A stretch of DNA of 21,838 nucleotides. It comes from CAYOXM01 sp964407925 (GTDB lineage: Bacteria > Patescibacteriota > Patescibacteriia > SG8-24). The position numbers were made by a program, and so were the translations under genes. Positions 1 through 8,052 of this stretch are shown here, one piece after another (position 1 is the first letter of the stretch; every line of letters begins with the position of its first letter). Location of the stretch: NCBI GenBank assembly GCA_964407925.1, contig CAYOXM010000020.1:1-21838 (forward strand), written 5' to 3'. The notes under the pieces were generated by a model, which saw nothing but the letters and a program-made list of their open reading frames with translations, had not been told where the DNA came from and made no database searches.

Positions 1-955
1 CGTCGCCGACGAGCGTCAGCTTCTTGCCGAGCTTCTTCGTGAAATCCTCCCACGATTCCCAATCGTCCTCGGCGAGCCCGTCCTCGAGCGTCATGATGGG
101 GTACTTCTTGAGCCAACGCTCGTACATGGCGATCATTTCTGCCGAAGAGAGCGTCTTCTTGTCGACTTTCATCACGTACTTGCGCTTCTTGGCGTCGTAG
201 AATTCCGACGCGGCCACGTCGGCGCCGAGCGACACGTCGCGGCCGGGCGCGTAGCCCGCCTCCTCGATGGCGTCGAGCGCGAACTGGAACGCCTTCTCGT
301 TCTGCGGGAGCTTCGGCGCGTAGCCGCCCTCGTCGCCGACGGTCGTGACGTAGCCGCGCTTCTTGAGCAACTTGCCGAGCGCGTGGAAAATCTCGCTGCC
401 GGCGCGGACGCGTTCGCGGAAGGTCTTCTGGCGCGGGATGAGCATCGTTTCCTGCATGTCGAGCGCGAAATCGGCGTGCGCGCCGCCGTTCAGCACGTTC
501 ATCATCGGCATCGGCATCGGATGGTCCTTCGCGGCGATGCCGAAGGCCGCGCGGAGATAGGCGTAAAGCGGCATCCCCTGGCTCGCGGCCGCGGCGCGCG
601 CGACGGCGAGTGACACGCCGAGGATGGCGTTCGCGCCGTAGCGGGACTTGTTCTCGCTGCCGTCGCCGGCGAGCATCGACTGGTCGATCTTGCGCTGGCT
701 CGTGACGTCCGAGCCCACCAGCCGCTTCTTGATGACGTTGTTGACGTTCGCGACCGCCTTGAGGACGCCCTTGCCGCCGTACCGCGCATCATCGCCGTCG
801 CGCAGTTCGAGCGCCTCGTGCGTGCCCGTGGATGCGCCGGACGGGACCGAAGCCTTGGCGGAAATCCCGCCCTCGACCGTGACCTTCACCTCTACGGTGG
901 GATTGCCGCGGGAGTCGAGGATCTCGCGGGCCTGGATGTCAGTGATTTTCGGCAT
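1..955 (-). CDS. eno: Enolase, C-terminus cut off by the window edge
   Basis: Enolase (phosphopyruvate hydratase) converts 2-phosphoglycerate to phosphoenolpyruvate in the cytoplasm. Translation from the ATG at 955 begins MPKITDIQAREILDSRGNPT, a typical enolase start. It carries the SGASTG active-site loop (residues 39-44), NGGAHADF (substrate-side His), VGDEGGYAP, and LEDGLAEDDWESW with the metal-binding acidic pair. About 318 codons are present of a usual 420-430, and the frame runs off the left end at LVGD, so the catalytic lysine region lies outside. The HAD motif is followed by FALDMQE where most enolases have NNVDIQE, a modest deviation. The start lies 5 bases after the stop of the SIMPL gene, with no SD, so it probably depends on upstream transcription and translation from pgk. 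The identification is certain from conserved blocks. Confidence 0.97.
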   Translation of the reverse strand, partial: MPKITDIQAREILDSRGNPTVEVKVTVEGGISAKASVPSGASTGTHEALELRDGDDARYGGKGVLKAVANVNNVIKKRLVGSDVTSQRKIDQSMLAGDGSENKSRYGANAILGVSLAVARAAAASQGMPLYAYLRAAFGIAAKDHPMPMPMMNVLNGGAHADFALDMQETMLIPRQKTFRERVRAGSEIFHALGKLLKKRGYVTTVGDEGGYAPKLPQNEKAFQFALDAIEEAGYAPGRDVSLGADVAASEFYDAKKRKYVMKVDKKTLSSAEMIAMYERWLKKYPIMTLEDGLAEDDWESWEDFTKKLGKKLTLVGD

Positions 956-960
956 AGCGT

Positions 961-1779
961 TTATTCGATTTCGTACGTAAGGGTGACGTTCACGGTGATT
1001 TCGGAGCTGCCGGCCTCGATCGCGGGAGCCGGGGCGGCATCCATCGCGCCGCCCATGCCGTAGGCCTTCTCAAGATACGCCGGCTGCGGGTAACCGCCCG
1101 ACTGCGACTCGGCGAAATTCACGACGCGGCGGAGCTTCACGCCCGCGATCTCCGCGAGGTCGTTCGCCTTCTCCTTCGCGTTGATGAGCGCCTCCTCGCG
1201 GGCCTCCGCCTTGAGCGCCTCGGGATCGTCGACCGTGAACTGGATGCCGCCGATCTGGTTGGCGCCGAGTTCGCCGGCCTTGCCGAGGATGCCGCTCACG
1301 CCGTCGAGGTCGCGGATTTTCACGTGGACGTTCTGGGACACGGTGTAGCTCCGGAGCTTCTGTTTGCCGTTGTTCCAATCGTAATTCGGGTAGACCGAGT
1401 ACGCGGTCGTCTGCAGGTCCTTGCCGTCGACGCCCGACGCCTTCAATTTGGCGATGAGCTCGTTCATCACGCGGGTGTTCTCCTTCTGCGCTTCGGCGAC
1501 GGTGGGCCGCTCGACCGTCATGCCGAGGTCGATGGTGGCGACGTCGGGAATGCCGACGACCTTGCCCTCGCCCGAGACCGTGATGACGTTGCGTTCGACC
1601 GGAACGCCGATGAAGTCGTACGTCCGCCACTCGTTGCGCGCCTTGAGGCCGAGCCACGCCGCGAGCGCGAGGAGCGCGAGCGACATGAACGCCTTTTTCG
1701 CGTGCCATCCGTGATGGCCGCCGCCCGCTCCGCAGGCGCATTTGCCGCCGCAGCCGCCCGTCATGTTTCCGTCATGCAT
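961..1779 (-). CDS. Membrane-anchored SIMPL (DUF541) domain protein with Cys/His-rich N-terminus
   Basis: This is a 272-residue protein of the SIMPL/DUF541 family (BP26/OMP28-like), usually secreted or periplasmic and of unclear biochemical role. The domain runs from about residue 60 to the end, opening with the characteristic VSGEGKVVGIPDVATIDLG, continuing with KLKASGVDGKDLQT and SYTVSQNV, and closing with SEITVNVTLTYEIE. One hydrophobic helix at about residues 31-45 follows KK, so the domain is probably outside the membrane. Residues 1-27 hold Cys10, Cys14 and Cys16 plus His22, His23 and His26 in a glycine-rich stretch, which resembles a metal-binding tail but could be low-complexity sequence. 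It sits between pgk (37 bases upstream) and eno (5 bases downstream), suggesting co-transcription with glycolytic genes. There is no SD. An internal ATG (residue 6) is an alternative start. Confidence 0.88.
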   Translation of the reverse strand: MHDGNMTGGCGGKCACGAGGGHHGWHAKKAFMSLALLALAAWLGLKARNEWRTYDFIGVPVERNVITVSGEGKVVGIPDVATIDLGMTVERPTVAEAQKENTRVMNELIAKLKASGVDGKDLQTTAYSVYPNYDWNNGKQKLRSYTVSQNVHVKIRDLDGVSGILGKAGELGANQIGGIQFTVDDPEALKAEAREEALINAKEKANDLAEIAGVKLRRVVNFAESQSGGYPQPAYLEKAYGMGGAMDAAPAPAIEAGSSEITVNVTLTYEIE

Positions 1780-1816
1780 ACGTTCTTTCGGAAAAGGTGT
1801 CGTTAGGGAAAGGACG

Positions 1817-3004
1817 TCATTTCATCAAAGGAACCAGTCCGGGAAGCTTCTTGCCCGCCAGGAAATCGAGCATCGCGCCGCCGCCGGTCGAGACGTGGTC
1901 GACGAACTCCGCCATGCCGGTCCGCTCGAGGCACTGCACCGTCTCGCCGCCGCCGACGACGCCGAACGCCTTGCCCGACGAGCGGGCGGCGATGACGCGG
2001 CCGAGCGCGACGGAACCGTGGCTGAACTTCTTCACCTCGAACAGGCCGATGGGGCCATTCCAGACGATGGTCCGCGCGGCCTTGAGGATCGACGCCCAAT
2101 GCCGGACCGTCTCGGTGCCGACGTCGACGACATGCTCGCCCTTCTCGATTTCGCCGGGCTTTCGCACCTGCGGATTCGCCCCTTCGTCGAGCCGCGTCGC
2201 GACGAGGACGTCGAGCGGGAGCACGAGGTTGCGCTTGCCCAGGAGACGTTTCGCGAGACGGACGTCCGCGGGGGAGACGAGCGAATCCCCCACCTTCATG
2301 CCCTTGGCCTTGAAGAAGTTGTTCGCCATGCCGCCGCCGACGAGCACCCTGTCCGCGACCTTGAGCAGCTTCTCGAGCGTCGGGAGCTTCGAGGCGATTT
2401 TCGCCCCGCCCATGAGCACCACAAACGGACGCTTCGGCTTTTCGAGCACGTGGGAGAGATGCCTCACTTCCTGTTCGACAAGCAGGCCGGCGACCGACGG
2501 GAGAAATTTCGCGACGCCGACGTTCGACGCGTGGGCGCGGTGGGCGACGGCGAACGCGTCGTTCACGAAAATGTCCGCGAACGAGGCAAGCCGCCGCGCG
2601 AGGAAGACGCTGTTCTTCTCCTCGCCGGAGTAGAAACGGATGTTCTCGAGCAGGGCGATCTCGCCGTCCTTGAGAAGGGCGAGCTTGCGTTCGACCTTCT
2701 CGTCGTCCTCGATGCTGTCAGGGACGAATCGCACGCGGGCGTCGACGAGCTTGGCGAGGTGCTTGGCCACCGGTTCGAGCGAGTACTTCGCCTCGCGGCC
2801 CTCCGGCCGGCCGAGATGCGACACGGCGATGACCCTGGCGCCGGCCTTGAGCAGGCGTTCGATGGTCGGAAGGCAGGCGCGGATGCGCGCGTCCTCCTCC
2901 GGGCCGATCTTCCCCTTCGGGCCGAGCGGCACGTTGAAATCCACGCGCAAAAGCACGCGTTTTCCCTTGAGATTCTTGAATTTTGCGAGCGTGGCGAGCT
3001 TCAT
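1817..3004 (-). CDS. pgk: Phosphoglycerate kinase
   Basis: Phosphoglycerate kinase transfers phosphate from 1,3-bisphosphoglycerate to ADP in the cytoplasm. The product is 395 residues, the usual length. The N-domain has KRVLLRVDFNVPLG (substrate-binding Asp/Asn) and VSHLGRPEG; later come LLENIRFYSGEE, FVVLMGGAKIASK and NGPIGLFE. The C-terminal loop is GGGETV and HVSTGGGAMLDFL, with Glu where GGGD is commoner. The ATG at 3004 is chosen because it gives the standard MKLATL...KGKRVLLR start; a longer frame upstream encodes a Ser/Cys-rich stretch unlike the family and overlaps the promoter. There is no SD. An extended -10 box lies 25 bases upstream. It is the first gene of the probable pgk-SIMPL-eno operon. 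Confidence 0.97.
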   Translation of the reverse strand: MKLATLAKFKNLKGKRVLLRVDFNVPLGPKGKIGPEEDARIRACLPTIERLLKAGARVIAVSHLGRPEGREAKYSLEPVAKHLAKLVDARVRFVPDSIEDDEKVERKLALLKDGEIALLENIRFYSGEEKNSVFLARRLASFADIFVNDAFAVAHRAHASNVGVAKFLPSVAGLLVEQEVRHLSHVLEKPKRPFVVLMGGAKIASKLPTLEKLLKVADRVLVGGGMANNFFKAKGMKVGDSLVSPADVRLAKRLLGKRNLVLPLDVLVATRLDEGANPQVRKPGEIEKGEHVVDVGTETVRHWASILKAARTIVWNGPIGLFEVKKFSHGSVALGRVIAARSSGKAFGVVGGGETVQCLERTGMAEFVDHVSTGGGAMLDFLAGKKLPGLVPLMK

Positions 3005-3020
3005 GGCCGTGGGGTTGAAA

Positions 3021-3038
3021 TACCGCGACAGTATACCA
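3021..3038 (-). promoter_or_regulatory. Extended -10 promoter for pgk
   Basis: On the minus strand TGGTATACT (TGn plus TATACT, with TATACT at 3035-3030) lies 25 bases before the pgk ATG. No good -35 box is seen at the expected distance, which fits an extended -10 promoter. The leader would be about 20 bases. Confidence 0.55.
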
Positions 3039-3064
3039 CGACGAGTGGCGCACCGCACGCCGTC

Positions 3065-3093
3065 TTGACATGGATCGATTTTTGGCTTAAATT
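3065..3093 (+). promoter_or_regulatory. Sigma-70-type promoter for the KGG protein gene
   Basis: TTGACA at 3065-3070, a 17-base spacer, and TAAATT at 3088-3093 form a near-consensus promoter facing the gene at 3148. It is divergent from the pgk promoter, whose -10 lies about 30 bases away. Confidence 0.7.
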
Positions 3094-3147
3094 GGCCCGT
3101 CACGTTCCTTCCTTGCCCTCGAAACGACGAACAAGACGAGGACGAAC

Positions 3148-3408
3148 ATGAACAACCCCGCAACGCAGGCCATCGGCACGAACGAGCCGTCGGAGACCGA
3201 CGCGGCCGAGAAACCGAAGAAGAAGCGCGGCTTCGCGGTGATGGACCCGAACCGCGTCAAGGAAATCGCGAGCGCGGGCGGCAAAGCCGCGCACCGCGCA
3301 GGCACCGCCCACCGTTTCTCGACGGAAGAGGCGCGCGAAGCCGGCCGCAAGGGCGGCAAGGCGTCACGCAGGCGTAGGAGGACGGAGAACGCCGCCGAAG
3401 GAACCTAG
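3148..3408 (+). CDS. Small KGG-motif (stress-induced repeat) protein
   Basis: This is an 86-residue, strongly charged cytoplasmic protein. Residues 28-73 carry two copies of the KGG-type motif of the stress-induced acidophilic repeat family (YciG/GsiB-like): one around MDPNRVKEIASAGGKAAH and one around EAGRKGGKASR. The N-terminus is Pro/Thr/Glu-rich and the C-terminus is a run of arginines, suggesting an unstructured, possibly nucleic-acid-binding tail. The family is associated with stress response; the exact role is unknown. The start is supported by GAGG (3138-3141) six bases before the ATG and by the near-consensus promoter. It is a single-gene unit ended by the hairpin at 3420-3449 and is convergent with the NADH dehydrogenase gene. 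Confidence 0.85.
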   Translation: MNNPATQAIGTNEPSETDAAEKPKKKRGFAVMDPNRVKEIASAGGKAAHRAGTAHRFSTEEAREAGRKGGKASRRRRRTENAAEGT

Positions 3409-3419
3409 TCCGAAACGAA

Positions 3420-3449
3420 AGCCCCGCGACATCCGTCGTGGGGCTCTTT
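3420..3449 (+). terminator. Intrinsic terminator, probably bidirectional
   Basis: An 11-pair stem (AGCCCCGCGAC with GTCGTGGGGCT, one G-U pair) and loop ATCC are followed by CTTT on the plus strand. A-rich sequence precedes it, so it can also serve the minus-strand gene that stops at 3470. Confidence 0.8.
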
Positions 3450-3469
3450 GTATGGACGAAACGCCCGCG

Positions 3470-4789
3470 CTAGTCGTTTTTGGCGTACATGACGGTCCCC
3501 CGCCACCACAGGCCGAGCGCGCTCCAGAAAGGAAGGATGGTCATGAAGTAGCGCAGCGCCGCGAGTTCGTGGATGACCCAGCCGGAGAGGCCGCGGAATT
3601 TGCGTCGGCCGACCTTCGCCGCGGCGAACTTGCCGCCGAGCGGGACGACGACGGGGTACGCCGGAAAACGGTACGGGACGTCGGGGCGGCCGGCCATGCG
3701 GCTGATGACGGTATCGGCGACGGTGCGGCCCATCACCATCGCGGACTGCGCGAGCCACGGGACGGGAAGTTTCGTCTTCGGGTCGATGAGCAGCGCGGAA
3801 TCGCCGATGACGAAGGCGTCCTTCCGGCCGGGGACGGCGAGCGTCGCGTCGGTCGGAATGCGGCGGCCGCGCTCGTCGAGCGGGACGTCGAGACGCTCGA
3901 GCGTCGAGGAACCGCGAATGCCGCCGGACCAGACGATGATGTCGGCGTCCATCGTCTTCGGACCTTCGTACTTGAAGTCGCACAGCAGCTGATCGACGGT
4001 CTCGCCCGGACGGCAGGGGCGCGCCATGAGCGTGACCTTGCCGTGCGCGACCTCTTTTACCGCCGTGTCGAGATGCACGTGGACGCCGAGCGTCTTCAGC
4101 CGCTGGAGCGCGAATGCCGAGAGGTCGGGATCCATCGCGCCGAGCACGCGCGATTGCGCCTCGACGAGCGTGATGTGGAAGTCGCCGGGGGCGAGATGCC
4201 TCTTCGCGAGATGCTGGCGCAGGAACATCGTCATTTCGCTCGCGAGCTCGACGCCGGTCGCGCCGCCGCCGCCGATGACGACGTTGACCGCCTGCCGCTT
4301 CCCTTCCGCCTTCATGTGCAGGCAGTCGTGGACGCGCTGGCGCAACCGGTCGGCGTCGCGCGAGGTCTTGAGCACGAGGGCGTGCTCCTGCATCCCTTTT
4401 ATGCCGAAATAATTCGTCTCGGCGCCGAGCGCGATGACGAGATGATCGAAGCCGATCTGCCCGTCGCGCAGGACGACCTGACGCCGTTCCCAGTCGAGGC
4501 CCGTGACCTCGTCTTCGACGAAATCGACGCCGTGCGGCGAAAGGAGCGCCGCGGTGTCGATGGCGACTCCTGAAGCGAGGAGCTTCGCGCTGCCGACGTT
4601 CTCGTGCTCCATGAAGCCGGTCGCCGCTTCGTAGAGGAGCGGCGCGAACGTGTGGAAGGGCGAGCGGTCGACGACGGTGATGCGGCAGCGCCCCCTGCCC
4701 GGGCCCTTCTTCGCGAGCGCGAGCGCGGCGGCGATGCCGCCGAATCCGGCGCCGAGGATGACGACTGAGGTGCGTTGTGCGTCGGGCAT
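3470..4789 (-). CDS. ndh: Type II NADH dehydrogenase-like FAD/NAD(P) oxidoreductase
   Basis: This is a 439-residue flavoprotein of the pyridine nucleotide-disulphide oxidoreductase fold, best matched to type II NADH:quinone oxidoreductase. Such enzymes oxidise NADH and reduce quinone on the cytoplasmic membrane face without pumping protons. The FAD-binding GAGFGG lies at residues 13-18, the NADH-binding GGGGATG at about 173-179, and the third FAD contact in VIGDSA at about 328-332. LAQSA (346-350) resembles the quinone-site AQ motif. The last 60 residues contain amphipathic and hydrophobic segments (AALRYFMTILPFWSALGLWW) fitting membrane attachment. The ATG lies 5 bases after the phosphoesterase stop with no SD, so it is probably the third gene of the gapA operon. 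Other flavoproteins of this fold (such as sulfide:quinone reductase) are less likely. Confidence 0.82.
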   Translation of the reverse strand: MPDAQRTSVVILGAGFGGIAAALALAKKGPGRGRCRITVVDRSPFHTFAPLLYEAATGFMEHENVGSAKLLASGVAIDTAALLSPHGVDFVEDEVTGLDWERRQVVLRDGQIGFDHLVIALGAETNYFGIKGMQEHALVLKTSRDADRLRQRVHDCLHMKAEGKRQAVNVVIGGGGATGVELASEMTMFLRQHLAKRHLAPGDFHITLVEAQSRVLGAMDPDLSAFALQRLKTLGVHVHLDTAVKEVAHGKVTLMARPCRPGETVDQLLCDFKYEGPKTMDADIIVWSGGIRGSSTLERLDVPLDERGRRIPTDATLAVPGRKDAFVIGDSALLIDPKTKLPVPWLAQSAMVMGRTVADTVISRMAGRPDVPYRFPAYPVVVPLGGKFAAAKVGRRKFRGLSGWVIHELAALRYFMTILPFWSALGLWWRGTVMYAKND

Positions 4790-4794
4790 AGCGT

Positions 4795-5703
4795 TTAGAA
4801 AGTGAGGTGGAGGACGGAAATTTCCGGCGGATCGAACAGGCGTGCGCGAGGACCGGATTCGCCGACGCCGGGCGTGATGAACAGGCGCGTCGGACCGATG
4901 GCGAAGGTCCCCTTGTCGAAGAATTTACCGAGCTTCGTGGGCAGCGGCGGGACGGGACCGAGGAGCGGGAGCCTGATCTGGCCGGCATGCGTGTGTCCCG
5001 CGACGACGAGCGGGATGCCGCGGACTTCCGCGACCGGGGCGGCGTCGGGATTGTGCACGAGGAGCACGGTAAACGCGTCCGGCGGAACGTCGCGGAGCGC
5101 CGCGTCCCAATCAGGCTTGCCGTAACGGACGTCGTCGAGTCCCGCGATCCGTAACTCGCGCCCGCCGACGTCGATGCCGACCGACTCGTTCGTGAGGACT
5201 TCGACGCCCGTCGCCTCGACCGCCCGCCGCACGTCGACGGCACCGGTGAGGTAATCCCAATTGCCGAGCGCGGCATACGCGCCGTAACGGGATCGCAGCC
5301 CTCGGAGCGCGCCGAATTCCTTGATGCCCGCTGCGTTCGACGCAAGGTCCCCCGCAAGGAGCACGAGGTCGGGCTTCGCGGCGTTCACGCGGTCGACGAC
5401 GGTCTGCACCCATTCCGCGTGCCGGTACGTGCCGAGATGCAGGTCGGAAATCACCGCTACGGTGAGCGTCCGCGGCTCGACGCCGCGCGCGGCGAGCGGC
5501 AGGTCGTAGTCGCGCGTGACGAGAAGCCGCGGCTCGACGAAACTTCCGTACCCGACGACGAGCCACGCGAGCGTCAGGATCGCGCCGAGGAGGTCCGGTC
5601 CGCCGGCCCCGCCCGCCTTCCGCCGTCGCCACGACAGCACCCAGTACAGCGGCACTGCCGCCATGACCGAGGCGATGATGGCATCGAAGACGAGCTCGTA
5701 CAT
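4795..5703 (-). CDS. Membrane-anchored calcineurin-like metallophosphoesterase (YkuE/YaeI type)
   Basis: This is a 302-residue metallophosphoesterase. Two hydrophobic helices (about residues 8-24 and 37-54) precede the catalytic domain. All metal-site motifs are present: SDLHLG (Asp87, His89), AGDL (Asp119), GNWD (Asn148), VHNPD (His217) and GHTHAGQIRLP (His237, His239). The order and the GHTHAGQ form match the YkuE/YaeI group, which includes UDP-diacylglucosamine pyrophosphatase-like and other phosphoesterases; the substrate cannot be told from sequence. The domain probably sits next to the membrane. It lies 12 bases after gapA and 5 bases before ndh, so it is co-transcribed. A GAGG directly abuts the ATG, too close for a normal SD. 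Confidence 0.88.
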   Translation of the reverse strand: MYELVFDAIIASVMAAVPLYWVLSWRRRKAGGAGGPDLLGAILTLAWLVVGYGSFVEPRLLVTRDYDLPLAARGVEPRTLTVAVISDLHLGTYRHAEWVQTVVDRVNAAKPDLVLLAGDLASNAAGIKEFGALRGLRSRYGAYAALGNWDYLTGAVDVRRAVEATGVEVLTNESVGIDVGGRELRIAGLDDVRYGKPDWDAALRDVPPDAFTVLLVHNPDAAPVAEVRGIPLVVAGHTHAGQIRLPLLGPVPPLPTKLGKFFDKGTFAIGPTRLFITPGVGESGPRARLFDPPEISVLHLTF

Positions 5704-5715
5704 CCTCGTGACGAC

Positions 5716-6723
<1,008 letters not shown>

Positions 6724-6754
6724 AGGGACGATTAGATATATAGAGACGCCAAAA

Positions 6755-6763
6755 AGTATAGCA
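6755..6763 (-). promoter_or_regulatory. Extended -10 promoter for gapA
   Basis: TGCTATACT on the minus strand (TATACT at 6760-6755) lies 31 bases before the gapA ATG. The region where a -35 would be is occupied by the terminator hairpin of the upstream NUDIX gene. A TATATA-rich stretch at 6736-6742 is a weaker alternative -10. Confidence 0.55.
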
Positions 6764-6790
6764 AAAAGCGGACGTACCAGGTACGTCCGC
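6763..6790 (-). terminator. Terminator of the NUDIX gene
   Basis: GCGGACGTACC (6768-6778) and GGTACGTCCGC (6780-6790) form a near-perfect palindrome around one base. It is followed on the minus strand by five U (6767-6763). It begins 6 bases after the NUDIX stop codon and runs straight into the gapA -10 box. Confidence 0.8.
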
Positions 6791-6796
6791 AAAAAA

Positions 6797-7354
6797 TCAG
6801 AAGCCGCCGCGCTCGGTCACCTCGAGATAGGTCTCGATGGCGACGTAGGACGGGTCGCGCCGTCCCGTCTTGTCGAGGAACTCGCAGACCGTATGCCAAG
6901 TGATGCCGTGACAGTCTTCGGGAGAGAGCGTCGAGAGGTCGACCCATTCGGGATTCCCCTCGTCCTCGTCCCCGGCATCGGGATCGAGGTCGAAACCGCC
7001 GGCCTTCGGCTCGCACTCCCAGCAGAACGCGTAGCCGTGCCAGGCCCGATCTTGGGGATCGTAGTAATGGAAGTTCTCCCACACGCCGATGAAGCGGCCG
7101 ACGACGACGTCGAGGCCGGACTCCTCCTTGATCTCCCGCGTCAGCGCGTCGAGCGCGGGCTCGCCGAGATCGATGCCGCCGCCGGGCAGGCAGTACTTGC
7201 CGTTCAGGCGCATCTTCACGAACAGCATCTTGCCGTCGCGAAAGACGAAGCCGTACGCGCCGGGACGGAACTGCAGGCGGGAACGCGGGACGCGCACGGT
7301 CTTGCCGTGCACGGACAGACAATCGACGTGGCCGTCGCGGGGCTTGTCGGACAT
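6797..7354 (-). CDS. NUDIX hydrolase
   Basis: This is a 185-residue NUDIX-family pyrophosphohydrolase, acting on a nucleoside diphosphate linked to some group X. The complete NUDIX box G-x5-E-x7-REU-xEE-xGU is present at residues 59-81 (GGIDLGEPALDALTREIKEE and on), with metal-binding glutamates Glu74, Glu77 and Glu78. The N-terminal part has strand patterns typical of the fold (PGAYGFVFRDGKMLFVKMRL). The substrate is not evident; the acidic stretch DLDPDAGDEDEGN after the box is unusual. The ATG at 7354 is preferred over an in-frame one 13 codons upstream because GGAGGAG (7364-7358) sits just before it. It has its own promoter and terminator, so it is a single-gene unit. Confidence 0.9.
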   Translation of the reverse strand: MSDKPRDGHVDCLSVHGKTVRVPRSRLQFRPGAYGFVFRDGKMLFVKMRLNGKYCLPGGGIDLGEPALDALTREIKEESGLDVVVGRFIGVWENFHYYDPQDRAWHGYAFCWECEPKAGGFDLDPDAGDEDEGNPEWVDLSTLSPEDCHGITWHTVCEFLDKTGRRDPSYVAIETYLEVTERGGF

Positions 7355-7383
7355 GATCTCCTCCGGGGAAAAGAACCGTCGGG

Positions 7384-7412
7384 AGAATCGCACGACCGCG
7401 CCGTCCCGTCAA
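7384..7412 (-). promoter_or_regulatory. Promoter of the NUDIX gene
   Basis: TTGACG (7412-7407), a 17-base spacer ending in TGC, and GATTCT (7389-7384) lie 29 bases before the chosen ATG. The -10 is imperfect at its first base, but an extended TGn is present. Confidence 0.5.
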
Positions 7413-7420
7413 CGCAAAAG

Positions 7421-7443
7421 AAAAACCCCGCGAAGTCGCGGGG
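7421..7443 (-). terminator. Terminator of the 7451-7912 gene
   Basis: CCCCGCG (7426-7432) pairs with CGCGGGG (7437-7443) around loop AAGT. On the minus strand it is followed by five U (7425-7421) and further U-rich sequence. It lies 7 bases after the stop codon. Confidence 0.8.
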
Positions 7444-7450
7444 CCGTCCG

Positions 7451-7912
7451 TCAGTAGACGAAGAGGACGTGCGTGCCGGCGGGAATGCCGTTCTCGAGGT
7501 ACGTCGTTTCGACGTACCTGCCGTCGCCGTCCCCGGAGAGGCCGATGGCGGTCGCGGACGACGGCCATACCGGATCGACGTCGATGACGCCGAGCGCGAG
7601 GACGAAGTTGCGCCGCTGGTGGTCCGGATACCGCGCGCCGAACGCGAGCAGTTCCTCGGGCCGCGCGGCCTTCACCTTTCGTTCGGCGCAGGCGGCGACG
7701 ATCTCCTCGTAAATCGAGTCCTTGAAGACGTGCAAGAGGCCCATGCGGACGTCGCGGCGGGGGCCGGGCGTGACCGCGAACCGGAACGGATCGAGGTCCG
7801 GGATTTCCCGGAAATCACCCGCGGAGAGCAGCTCCGCGAGCGTCTTGGTGCAGTCGACGGTCGCGACGAAACCGTCGGGGTTCAGGCAGTCGCAGTGGAA
7901 CGCGTCCCTCAT
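7451..7912 (-). CDS. Hypothetical protein (153 aa), single-gene unit
   Basis: I do not recognise this 153-residue protein. It is soluble-looking, with no signal peptide or membrane helix, and has mixed alpha/beta character. An early HCDCLN segment (Cys7, Cys9) and a later Cys at about 21 and 75 are noted but form no familiar metal motif. The C-terminal half is hydrophobic-strand rich (NFVLALGVIDVDP, GTHVLFVY). The start is well supported: AAGGAGG (7924-7918) lies five bases before the ATG. It has its own promoter and terminator. High-GC codon use matches the neighbours, so the reading frame is believable. Its layout is the same as the other small accessory genes in this window. Confidence 0.78.
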   Translation of the reverse strand: MRDAFHCDCLNPDGFVATVDCTKTLAELLSAGDFREIPDLDPFRFAVTPGPRRDVRMGLLHVFKDSIYEEIVAACAERKVKAARPEELLAFGARYPDHQRRNFVLALGVIDVDPVWPSSATAIGLSGDGDGRYVETTYLENGIPAGTHVLFVY

Positions 7913-7947
7913 CGTGTCCTCCTTGCCGTCGCGAACGACGACGGTGG

Positions 7948-7976
7948 ACAGTAACGCCGGAACTCCGAAGAGTCAA
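7948..7976 (-). promoter_or_regulatory. Promoter of the 7451-7912 gene
   Basis: TTGACT (7976-7971), a 17-base spacer, and TACTGT (7953-7948) lie 35 bases before the ATG. The spacing is ideal and the -35 box strong. Confidence 0.6.
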
Positions 7977-8010
7977 CCCCTCTGCAGCGCCCTGCAGCGG
8001 GGTCAACGCC

Positions 8011-8037
8011 AAAGCCGCCCCTTCGGAGGGCGGCTTT
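8011..8037 (-). terminator. Hairpin terminator after tsf
   Basis: AAAGCCGCCC (8011-8020) pairs perfectly with GGGCGGCTTT (8028-8037) around a 7-base loop, 15 bases after the tsf stop. The U-tract is short on the minus strand (CTTTGG), so termination may be partial or aided by other factors. Confidence 0.65.
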
Positions 8038-8052
8038 CTTGGCCGGAGCGGG

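Noticed and set aside
1742..3151. 469-codon plus-strand frame across pgk
   Set aside because: It is antisense to an unmistakable pgk gene; the high GC content keeps opposite frames open, and the translation is an Arg/Glu/Ala-rich shadow without motifs.
3004..3163. Longer N-terminus for Pgk
   Set aside because: The extension is Ser/Cys-rich, unlike any phosphoglycerate kinase, and covers the -10 box.
3405..5357. 650-codon minus-strand frame overlapping ndh and the phosphoesterase
   Set aside because: It is out of frame with both real genes, extremely Arg/Ser-rich and lacks any domain.
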